Assembly: GCA_947628575.1 (NCBI GenBank)
Contig: CANRAK010000001.1
Span: 1-35,245 of the forward strand
DNA from: an uncultured Clostridia bacterium
Lineage (GTDB): Bacteria > Bacillota > Clostridia > TANB77 > CAG-465
Direction of reading: 5' to 3'
Length of the DNA stretch: 35,245 nucleotides
Each line of letters starts with the position of its first letter. Position 1 is the stretch's first letter. Below the pieces are notes generated by a model, which did no database searches, had not been told where the DNA came from, and saw only the letters and a list, made by a program, of their open reading frames with translations. Below, piece after piece: positions 15,006 to 22,337 of the stretch. Position numbers and translations under genes: made by a program.

Positions 15006-16301
15006 TTACTCTACCTCCTTTTTTAATCCAAATAGGAAAGTTCCTTTATTTGCCATAGGCATAAATTGTTTTAGTATCCATTTTGTAATAACAACTGCTG
15101 TAAATAAACTTAAAATTATACCAATTGCTAGTACAATACCAAATCCTTTAACCATTCCTGAGCCTAGGATATATAATACTAAAGCAACTATTATTGTTGT
15201 AATGTTTCCATCAACAATTGTGCTCATAGCATTTTTAAAGCTCTTATCAAAAGCTTTCTTATATGCAAGCTTTTTAGCTAATTCTTCTTTTAATCTTTCA
15301 TAAATAATTACATTTGCATCTACAGCCATACCTATAGATAAGATTAATCCTGCTATACCAGATAATGTTAATGTAGTACCTGTATTAGCAATAATTAGTA
15401 ATAATATTGATGTATATATCATAAGTGAAATTGTAGATACAATTCCAGGTAGTCTATATATTACTATCATAATTACACATATTAATATTAAAGCAATTAT
15501 TCCAGCTTTAACACTAACATCTAAAGCATGTTGTCCTACATAAGGTCCTATATATTCTTTATTTATAACATTTAAACTAAATGGTAAACTTCCTGAATCA
15601 ATTAACATAGCATATTCTTCTGCTATTTCTTTCTTTTCAGCATTAGTTCCTTGACCTACTGTTATAATTGCTGTTGAAGAATCTATTTTTGAATTAACAA
15701 CAGGTGAAGTAATACATTCATCATCTAAATAAATAGGCATTTCTTTATTTACTAAATTTCCTGTTGCTTCAGCAAATTTCTTTGTACCATCACTACTAAA
15801 AGTTAGTACAACATGTGGATTAGGCATACCTGTATTATCTGTAGGGTCATCACTATATTTAGCAGAAACTATATCATCCCCTTCTAATAATACATTTCCA
15901 TCAGGGTCTCTAAATTGTATTACTGCTGTTTTATCTAATCCTTCTACAGCTGCTAAGGGATCTACTGTTGTATCACTAGTATCTGTTGGTATTTCAACAT
16001 TTATTTGATTTGTATTTGTATCAAGTCTAATAATATAATCATAGATGTTCTTAGCTTCTAATCTTTTTTGTATAACTGTTTTTGATTTTTCTAAATCGTC
16101 AGCTGTAATTTCTTTTCCATCTTCTACTTGAGCTTCATATACAATAGTTACACCACCATTGATATCTAGTCCAAATTTGATATCTCTTGCACTATGGATA
16201 ATAGTTTTATCTCCTATTTTAATTCCAAATAAAGCAAGGTAACCTAAAAGAACCATTACAGCAATAGAAATTACTATTTTAATAATATTACCTTTCTTCA
16301 A
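15006..16301 (-). CDS. secD: Protein translocase subunit SecD
   Basis: The 431-residue protein has the SecD motifs FGLDINGG (43-50) and GMAVDANVIIYERLKEE with the proton-path aspartate at 328, plus one N-terminal and five C-terminal helices around an ectodomain. The start is TTG at 16301, with GGAGGG six bases upstream. SecD and SecF are separate genes, as in most Clostridia but unlike the fused SecDF of Bacillus. A strong promoter is at 16327-16355. Confidence 0.95.
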   Translation of the reverse strand: MKKGNIIKIVISIAVMVLLGYLALFGIKIGDKTIIHSARDIKFGLDINGGVTIVYEAQVEDGKEITADDLEKSKTVIQKRLEAKNIYDYIIRLDTNTNQINVEIPTDTSDTTVDPLAAVEGLDKTAVIQFRDPDGNVLLEGDDIVSAKYSDDPTDNTGMPNPHVVLTFSSDGTKKFAEATGNLVNKEMPIYLDDECITSPVVNSKIDSSTAIITVGQGTNAEKKEIAEEYAMLIDSGSLPFSLNVINKEYIGPYVGQHALDVSVKAGIIALILICVIMIVIYRLPGIVSTISLMIYTSILLLIIANTGTTLTLSGIAGLILSIGMAVDANVIIYERLKEELAKKLAYKKAFDKSFKNAMSTIVDGNITTIIVALVLYILGSGMVKGFGIVLAIGIILSLFTAVVITKWILKQFMPMANKGTFLFGLKKEVE

Positions 16302-16314
16302 TTAAATCCCTCCT

Positions 16315-16355
16315 ATAACAATTGTTATTATACTATTTTTAAATAGCATAGTCAA
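16315..16355 (-). promoter_or_regulatory. secDF promoter and start-site palindrome
   Basis: TTGACT (16350-16355), 17 bases, TATAAT (16327-16332). ATAACAATTGTTAT (16315-16328) is a perfect 14-base palindrome covering the likely start site, two bases into the -10. The promoter overlaps the flank of the upstream terminator. Confidence 0.8.
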
Positions 16356-16356
16356 C

Positions 16357-16384
16357 AAAAAGCTACATGAAAGTAGCTTTTTTT
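16357..16384 (-). terminator. Terminator after the PH-domain gene
   Basis: AAAAAGCTAC (16357-16366) pairs with GTAGCTTTTT (16373-16382), loop of six bases, T-run on the minus strand. Confidence 0.88.
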
Positions 16385-16385
16385 C

Positions 16386-17060
16386 TTAATTTTTATCTAA
16401 TGGATCTATGTCACTTTCTGCATTTATTTCATTATATGTCTCATTCTTACTCATAGCATTTTGTAGGTCGATTTCTTGATTTCTAGTTGTATCTTCAATT
16501 ATTGGTGAGGATACAATATTTCCATTATGTATTATGCTCTCAATGTTATTATAATGTAGTTGTGTATCTTTTATTGCATATATTACTGTTGCACTTCCTG
16601 TACCTTTTTCTGCATTTGTATAGATAATTATAACTCCATAATTTAGTATTCTATCAAATATAGTTCTTCGTATCTCTACTTCTCTAATATTTGAATATTC
16701 AATTGTCTTTCTTGTTTGATTTAAAAATGTATTTTCAAATATTATACAATCTTTATAAAATTTATAGCTAATTCCCTTATACTCAAGTACTTGGAATATT
16801 ACTCTAACAATAAATAGAATTATTGAAAATACTATAGCTATGTCTATAATTATGTTGCAGATATTATACATCATAACAAACATTTCATTATTTAATGACT
16901 CTACATAGTTTCCAGCCATAATTAGTACTATTTTTATAATTATAGCAAGAATTGTAGACATTAAAGCAGACTTCATCTTTCTACCTGTCGGCATAAACAT
17001 TTCATAGATAAAATCAAACTTTGGTTTTAACTCATATAAAAGTTCACCTTTTTCTTCCAT
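16386..17060 (-). CDS. Membrane protein with bacterial PH domain (DUF304/bPH2)
   Basis: The 224-residue protein has two hydrophobic helices (about 32-50 and 66-89), followed by a bacterial PH-like domain (about 95-180) with the usual ISYKFYKDCIIFENTFLN, a TIEYSNIREVEIRR strand pair and DRILNYGVIIIYTN. The C-terminal 40 residues look disordered. The function of this YdbS-like family is not known. GAGGTG precedes the ATG. It lies 23 bases downstream of pyrH, so it is the second gene of that unit. Confidence 0.8.
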   Translation of the reverse strand: MEEKGELLYELKPKFDFIYEMFMPTGRKMKSALMSTILAIIIKIVLIMAGNYVESLNNEMFVMMYNICNIIIDIAIVFSIILFIVRVIFQVLEYKGISYKFYKDCIIFENTFLNQTRKTIEYSNIREVEIRRTIFDRILNYGVIIIYTNAEKGTGSATVIYAIKDTQLHYNNIESIIHNGNIVSSPIIEDTTRNQEIDLQNAMSKNETYNEINAESDIDPLDKN

Positions 17061-17083
17061 ATAAACACCTCACAAAATATAAT

Positions 17084-17785
17084 TTATTCTTCAATTACTG
17101 TTCCTATATTTTCGCCACTTACAACTCTTTTAATAGAGTCTTTATCATTTAAGGCAAATACAAGTATAGGAATTTTATTTTCCATACATAAAGTTATAGC
17201 TGTTGTATCCATAACCCCTAATTTTTCATTTATAGATTGCATATAAGTTACCTTATCATATTTAACTGCATCGCTGTATTTTTTAGGGTCTTTGTTATAC
17301 ACACCATCAACATTTTTTGCAAGTAATATTACATCTGAGTCCATCTCTACAGCTCTTAGTGCAGCAGCTGAATCTGTTGTGAAAAATGGGCTTCCTGTAC
17401 CACATGCAAATATAACTATTCTTCCTTTTTCTAGATGTCTAACTGCTCTTCTTCTAATATATGGTTCAGCTATTTGCTTCATCTCAATAGCTGTCTGTAC
17501 TCTGGTATCTACTCCTTTTGTTTCAATCATTTCTTGTAATGCTAGTGCATTTAATGTAGTTGCAAGCATTCCCATATAATCTGCTGTTGTTCTTTGAATA
17601 TACTCTTGACCATCTCTACCACGCCAAAAGTTTCCTGCTCCAATTACAACTGCAACCTCAACTCCTTGCTTATTTAAATCTACTAGTTGATTTGCAACTT
17701 TTTCAAGTTTTTTACTATCTATTCCTTTACCGTCTTCTTGACCTATTGCCTCACCACTTAATTTTATTAATATTCTCTTATACAT
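17084..17785 (-). CDS. pyrH: UMP kinase
   Basis: This enzyme phosphorylates UMP to UDP in pyrimidine nucleotide synthesis. The 233-residue protein belongs to the amino-acid kinase fold: KLSGEAIG (8-15), GAGNFWRG (about 49-56) for phosphate binding, and FFTTDSAAALRAVEM. GGAGG lies seven bases before the ATG. The usual downstream partner frr (ribosome recycling factor) is not present. It has its own near-consensus promoter despite lying just after tsf. Confidence 0.95.
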   Translation of the reverse strand: MYKRILIKLSGEAIGQEDGKGIDSKKLEKVANQLVDLNKQGVEVAVVIGAGNFWRGRDGQEYIQRTTADYMGMLATTLNALALQEMIETKGVDTRVQTAIEMKQIAEPYIRRRAVRHLEKGRIVIFACGTGSPFFTTDSAAALRAVEMDSDVILLAKNVDGVYNKDPKKYSDAVKYDKVTYMQSINEKLGVMDTTAITLCMENKIPILVFALNDKDSIKRVVSGENIGTVIEE

Positions 17786-17811
17786 CCTATTCCTCCGTAA
17801 CTCATATTAAA

Positions 17812-17840
17812 ATTATATCATTTATAATATTTAGTGTCAA
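17812..17840 (-). promoter_or_regulatory. pyrH promoter (perfect sigma-A consensus)
   Basis: TTGACA (17835-17840), 17 bases, TATAAT (17812-17817) on the minus strand. Confidence 0.88.
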
Positions 17841-17853
17841 TTTTATATATGCG

Positions 17854-17886
17854 AAAAAAACTCGTAAAATAACTTTACGAGTTTTT
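17854..17886 (-). terminator. Terminator of rpsB-tsf
   Basis: AAAAACTCGTAAA (17856-17868) pairs with TTTACGAGTTTTT (17874-17886), a 13-base-pair stem, and a T-run follows on the minus strand. Confidence 0.92.
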
Positions 17887-17891
17887 ACATA

Positions 17892-18539
17892 TTAGCCATT
17901 AATTTGTTTCATAACTTCTTCAGCAAAGTTTTCTTCTTTTTTCTCTATTCCTTCGCCTCTTTCAAATCTAACAAATCTTCTAATAACTATATTTTCACCA
18001 ATTTTTGCTATTAATTCTGTTAATAGTTGTCCTACTGTTTTATCTGGATCTTTAACAAATGGTTGATCAAGTAAACAGATTTCTGAATAGAATTTATCCA
18101 TTCTTCCTTCAACTATTTTTTCAGCTATTGCTTCTGGTTTTCCTTCACTAATAGCTTTTTGTTTTTGTGCTTCTCTTTCTGCCTCAACTACTGTAGCAGG
18201 TACATCCTCACGTTTTACATATTGAGGAGCTGATGCTGCTATATGCATAGCAATATCTTTTACAAAGCTTTTAAATTCTTCATTAGTTGCAACAAAGTCT
18301 GTTTCAGAGTTAACTTCAACTAAAGCACCATATTTACCATTGTGAATGTATGCTTCAACTAGTCCTTCTGCAGCTGTTCTTCCAGCTTTTTTAGCAGCTT
18401 TTGCCATACCTTTTTGTTTTAAAAGCTCTATAGCTTTTTCAATATTTCCTTCAGCTTCTGTAAGGATTTTTTTGCAGTCCATTATTCCTGCACCAGTTCT
18501 ATCTCTTAATTCTTTAACTTGCTCGGCTGTTATTGCCAT
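17892..18539 (-). CDS. tsf: Elongation factor Ts
   Basis: EF-Ts exchanges GDP for GTP on EF-Tu. The 215-residue protein carries the N-terminal UBA-like domain (MAITAEQVKELRDRTGAGIM) and the core TDFVA motif (80-84). It is shorter than the Bacillus/E. coli form (about 280-290) and resembles the compact type with one core subdomain. The ATG at 18539 has GGGGG eight bases upstream; a GTG three codons earlier overlaps that ribosome site. It follows rpsB by 28 bases. Confidence 0.95.
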   Translation of the reverse strand: MAITAEQVKELRDRTGAGIMDCKKILTEAEGNIEKAIELLKQKGMAKAAKKAGRTAAEGLVEAYIHNGKYGALVEVNSETDFVATNEEFKSFVKDIAMHIAASAPQYVKREDVPATVVEAEREAQKQKAISEGKPEAIAEKIVEGRMDKFYSEICLLDQPFVKDPDKTVGQLLTELIAKIGENIVIRRFVRFERGEGIEKKEENFAEEVMKQING

Positions 18540-18567
18540 ATAAAGCACCCCCTATTATATATTAATA

Positions 18568-19458
18568 TTATTCTTTTTCTTCTTTAACTTCTTCTGCCTC
18601 AGCTTCAGTTGTTTCTTCAGCTTTAGCTTCCTCAACTACTTCTTCTTTTTTGTTTTCTCTTTTAGTGTAATTTCTTCTATTGTTTTGTTTTGGTTTTCTC
18701 TCGATTTTATCAACGCCTTCTTTATCTACTAATTCTTGCATTGTTTCGATTTCTTCATCATCAATTGTAGTTAAGTTTCCTTCTTTTACTTCAATTACTG
18801 CATCTGCAATTTTTCCAGCTATTAAACTAACTGATCTTACTGCATCATCATTACCAGGTATAACCATATCTACATCTTCTGGATTACAGTTAGAATCTAT
18901 TAAACCTATTGTTGGAATATTAAGTTTTCTAGCCTCTTTAGTACAAATGTACTCTTTTTTAGAGTCAGCTAAGAATATTAATGATGGAAGTTTTTCCATA
19001 TTTTTAATACCACCTAAGTTAGTATTTAAAATTGTCATTTCTTTCTTTAATTTAATAACTTCTTTTTTTGGTAAAACTTCGAAAGTTCCATCTGCTTCCA
19101 TTTTTTCTAATTCATTAAGTCTAGCTATTCTTGTTTTAATAGTAGCAAAGTTTGTTAATGTACCACCTAACCATCTGCTGTTAATATAATACATTCCACA
19201 TCTTTCTGCTTCTTGTTTAATAGTTTCTTGGATTTGTTTTTTAGTTCCTACAAATAAAACTAATCCACCGTCTGCTACAACTTTTTTTGTTTCGTTGTAT
19301 GCTTCTTGTAACTTCTTTAAAGTTTTTTGTAAATCTAAGATGTATATTCCATTTCTAGCTGTGAATATATATGGAGCCATTCTTGGATCCCATCTTTTTG
19401 TTTGGTGTCCAAAGTGTACACCAGCTTCTAGTAATGATTTCATTGGTATAATTGCCAT
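18568..19458 (-). CDS. rpsB: Ribosomal protein S2
   Basis: The 296-residue protein starts with the S2 signature MAIIPMKSLLEAGVHFGHQ and has KRWDPRM and the LLFVGTKKQIQ-like segment. The core ends near residue 240, and a tail of about 50 residues with Arg/Asn/Lys and then Glu/Ala/Lys extends beyond the normal length. AGGAGG is nine bases from the ATG at 19458; the in-frame upstream codons overlap the ribosome site and are not part of S2. First gene of rpsB-tsf, behind a leader of about 120 bases. Confidence 0.95.
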   Translation of the reverse strand: MAIIPMKSLLEAGVHFGHQTKRWDPRMAPYIFTARNGIYILDLQKTLKKLQEAYNETKKVVADGGLVLFVGTKKQIQETIKQEAERCGMYYINSRWLGGTLTNFATIKTRIARLNELEKMEADGTFEVLPKKEVIKLKKEMTILNTNLGGIKNMEKLPSLIFLADSKKEYICTKEARKLNIPTIGLIDSNCNPEDVDMVIPGNDDAVRSVSLIAGKIADAVIEVKEGNLTTIDDEEIETMQELVDKEGVDKIERKPKQNNRRNYTKRENKKEEVVEEAKAEETTEAEAEEVKEEKE

Positions 19459-19500
19459 TTTAAAATTCCTCCTTCTTTCTATCCTCCACAATTATCTTCA

Positions 19501-19539
19501 TTTTACAATGTCCATATTGGAAGAAGTGTAAAACTCCAA
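19501..19539 (-). ncRNA. Candidate pseudoknot in the rpsB mRNA leader
   Basis: Two stems cross. UUGGA (19539-19535) pairs with UCCAA (19521-19517), and UUUUACA (19533-19527) pairs with UGUAAAA (19507-19501). The connecting loops are 1, 5 and 9 bases. The structure lies 42 bases before the ATG. S2 autoregulation through a leader RNA is known in other bacteria; here it is inferred. Confidence 0.4.
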
Positions 19540-19586
19540 CTGTGTGTGTATTTGTATGTCAACTAGATATAACATACAGCGCTTTA

Positions 19587-19615
19587 ATTATACCATAAAG
19601 TTACACGTTATGCAA
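19587..19615 (-). promoter_or_regulatory. rpsB-tsf promoter
   Basis: TTGCAT (19610-19615), 17 bases, TATAAT (19587-19592). The start site would give a leader of about 120 bases. Confidence 0.75.
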
Positions 19616-19657
19616 TCTTTTTACTAGAAAACATCTATAAAAATTCACTATTTTAGC

Positions 19658-19693
19658 AAAAAATAACACCATCTATAATGATGATGTTATTTT
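19658..19693 (-). terminator. Terminator after the dockerin protein gene
   Basis: AAAATAACACCATC (19660-19673) and GATGATGTTATTTT (19680-19693) pair with one G-T wobble and a 6-base loop; a T-run follows on the minus strand. Confidence 0.85.
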
Positions 19694-19698
19694 ATATA

Positions 19699-22218
19699 CT
19701 ATAATGGTGTATCATTTTTAAATGCAGTAAGTATTGCCATTGCATCTACTGCAGAAAGTCCTGGCGTTCCATCTACATCTCCTAAATATAATTCTTCTTC
19801 AGTTGCATTTTGATTTTTAAATAATGTTAACACTTTAGATGCGTCTACTGCATCTACAACACCACTTTTATCTACATCTCCTTTTAGAAATACTATCTCT
19901 TTTATTTCAAAATTTGCAGTTGCTATTCCTTCTTTGTAGTTGTGTGTTTCTTTTGATACAGCTTTTACTGTATATGCACCTAATTCTGTTGGAACATCTG
20001 TTGTATATTTGCTATCTGGATCTGTTTGTTTCTTATAATAATACGTTAATTCTCCACCAGACTTGTTTGTTATAACTTTAACTTGTGGTAAATCTCCATA
20101 TCTTACATCTGAACAACTTATTTCTAAGATATTATCTGCTTGCAAAATATTAAATTTTGCCCAGATTATTCTACTTGTATAATTATAATCTCTAGGAGTT
20201 GCAGATACATATACATAATATGTTCCTACCTCTGTAGGTTTTTGAGTAGTAGCACCATTAATATTTTTTGTAGTATTATATTTAATTACTGCCAGTTTAC
20301 AACCAGCATTGTTTTCAATTAGTTCTAGATTTATATCCTCTCCATATTTAATATCACTAACTGAAATAGTAAAATCACTTTCTTTACTTGATATATTAAA
20401 TTGCTTTTCTGCTGTACCAGAATACTGTCCCTTACCTGTTACAACAACTTTAGCATAAGGACTAATTGCTGTTATATTATTTTCGTATTTTACTGTATAG
20501 TCTACATCTCTTTTTAACTCTTTTCCACCATATAATACTAAAATTTCTGGTCTTTTTTCAGTGCCATCATATGTATAATAGTCTTCTTTAAGTACTATCA
20601 TAGATGATAATATTTCATTACTATTAGTATCTATTATTTCATATTTTTTGTTATTTTCTGTTACCCAATTATATGCATAAGAATTAGCTTCAACATAATA
20701 TACCACGTTATTACAATACGTAAATACATCTGGACTTAAATTCTTTATACTAGGTGGAATAATTGCAGCTGTTAAATATGAGCATGTAAAGAAAGAGCTC
20801 TTTGCAAAATTTGCATTACAGCCATCTTCTATAATTAGAGTTTGTATATATGCATTATTAAAGGCATTTTTTTCTACGGTTTTAACTGAAGCTGGTATAT
20901 TTATTCCTCTTATACTACAATCTTTAAAAGCTTCTTCGCCTATTTCTTGAACATTTGGTCCTAGTTCCACTGATGTTACTTTTCTACACCTATAAAACGC
21001 TCTTTTTCTAATCTTTTTAACATTTTTATCTAACACTACTTTTCCTTCTGTTCCAGGAGTACATAGTATTACTTCAGATTTATCCTTATTATATAATATT
21101 CCTCCCTCAAATGTGAAATTTGGATTATCTGGACTGATATTTAACTGAGTAAGATTTTCACAATCTTCAAAAGCAGACTCACCTATTTCATAAAGAGTGG
21201 CAGGTATATTAACCGTAGTTAAGTCTTTGCACCTATCAAAAGCATTATCATATATTTTCTCGACATGATTAGGTAAAGTGACAGTTTTTATTACTTGTCC
21301 ACCCACTGTAACAGCAAACGAAAAAGCAGAATCTGCTATTGATTTTACTTCCATTACTCTTGGGCCATCATAGAACTCTCTAGTAAATGTATCTGGAACG
21401 ATAACATCCTCCTCGAATCCATCATACTGTAATAACGCAGGTTCATCTCCTTGAGCTATCCATCCAAATCTAAATCCGTCAGGCTCTTCTTCTATGTCAT
21501 AGCTTCTTGGTGCTGATTCGTTATATCCTGCTTCAACAGTATATACTTTCCCATCTAAAATTGCAGAAACGTTTCTATGATTGCTAAGAAGTCCACCACT
21601 TTTATCTCCGTCATATCTTTCATAAGCTTTTATTCCTAACATTTCACTCATTTTAATTATGGTATGTGAACTTGCTATACAATCACCACTATGTATTAAT
21701 GGATAATATCTATAATCTGGAGAAGTACCATAATCAAACTGTACAACATAGTCACAAATTTTTTCCATTTTTTCATAGTCACTCATTGTACTTGTTATAT
21801 TTTCTGCTATATATTTTTCATATTCGTTTTCTATCCATTCGTCTAAATAATCTTTAACATTTACTGTAACGTAAAAATGCTCATTACCTACCCATGCATC
21901 AACAGTAGCAGTTGTTCTACCTTCTCCTGTTGGAGTAATCTTTCCATCTTCACTAAGTTTTAAATATACATACGCACCACTACTTAAAGTATATGTTGGT
22001 ATAATATTAGTACCACTTACTTCTAATTTATACTCTGTTAGATAGTCATCTGGTATTGATACTCCATGCTCTTTAGCAGTATCACTTAAATACCACAATG
22101 TTACCTCTGTTGCATTTATACTTGCATTATTATTTGTAGCTATTACTACTTTAAAACTTATACCAATTAAAACAAGCAAAAATATAATTAAGCTTGCAAC
22201 AATATTAGATTTTTTCAT
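19699..22218 (-). CDS. Exported transglutaminase-like, leucine-rich repeat and dockerin protein
   Basis: The residue numbers here count from an upstream TTG at 22224; subtract two for the ATG at 22218, which has AGGTG eight bases upstream. Domains in order: signal peptide/anchor (about 9-29); an Ig-like part (about 38-125); a transglutaminase-like region with Cys182 (SGDCIASSH), His216 and Glu231 where Asp is usual; BspA-type leucine-rich repeats (about 295-520, with repeated NAF, SAF and RAF turns); two Ig/MBG-like repeats (about 545-612 and 614-775); and a C-terminal type I dockerin (781-841) with two calcium loops, DVDKSGVVDAVD and DVDGTPGLSAVD. The dockerin should bind a cohesin on another protein. 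It is transcribed alone from its own promoter. Adhesion or cross-linking at the surface is an inference. Confidence 0.85.
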   Translation of the reverse strand: MKKSNIVASLIIFLLVLIGISFKVVIATNNNASINATEVTLWYLSDTAKEHGVSIPDDYLTEYKLEVSGTNIIPTYTLSSGAYVYLKLSEDGKITPTGEGRTTATVDAWVGNEHFYVTVNVKDYLDEWIENEYEKYIAENITSTMSDYEKMEKICDYVVQFDYGTSPDYRYYPLIHSGDCIASSHTIIKMSEMLGIKAYERYDGDKSGGLLSNHRNVSAILDGKVYTVEAGYNESAPRSYDIEEEPDGFRFGWIAQGDEPALLQYDGFEEDVIVPDTFTREFYDGPRVMEVKSIADSAFSFAVTVGGQVIKTVTLPNHVEKIYDNAFDRCKDLTTVNIPATLYEIGESAFEDCENLTQLNISPDNPNFTFEGGILYNKDKSEVILCTPGTEGKVVLDKNVKKIRKRAFYRCRKVTSVELGPNVQEIGEEAFKDCSIRGINIPASVKTVEKNAFNNAYIQTLIIEDGCNANFAKSSFFTCSYLTAAIIPPSIKNLSPDVFTYCNNVVYYVEANSYAYNWVTENNKKYEIIDTNSNEILSSMIVLKEDYYTYDGTEKRPEILVLYGGKELKRDVDYTVKYENNITAISPYAKVVVTGKGQYSGTAEKQFNISSKESDFTISVSDIKYGEDINLELIENNAGCKLAVIKYNTTKNINGATTQKPTEVGTYYVYVSATPRDYNYTSRIIWAKFNILQADNILEISCSDVRYGDLPQVKVITNKSGGELTYYYKKQTDPDSKYTTDVPTELGAYTVKAVSKETHNYKEGIATANFEIKEIVFLKGDVDKSGVVDAVDASKVLTLFKNQNATEEELYLGDVDGTPGLSAVDAMAILTAFKNDTPL

Positions 22219-22248
22219 ACACAAATCACCTATATTAATAACAACTCT

Positions 22249-22277
22249 ATTATAGCATATTGAATTCTTTTACTCAA
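22249..22277 (-). promoter_or_regulatory. Promoter of the dockerin protein gene
   Basis: TTGAGT (22272-22277), 17 bases, TATAAT (22249-22254) on the minus strand. Confidence 0.75.
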
Positions 22278-22298
22278 TAATGTATATTACATTTTAAG

Positions 22299-22327
22299 AA
22301 AAAAAACGGTCTACCAAAAAGTAGACC
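22299..22327 (-). terminator. Terminator of the gdpP-ftsH operon
   Basis: GGTCTAC (22308-22314) pairs with GTAGACC (22321-22327) across a 6-base loop, followed on the minus strand by a long T-run. Confidence 0.9.
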
Positions 22328-22337
22328 ATTTTATTTT

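Noticed and set aside
18680..19189. A 169-codon open frame on the plus strand
   Set aside because: It is fully antisense to rpsB, has a Ser/Ile-rich composition typical of the complement of coding DNA, and no ribosome site.
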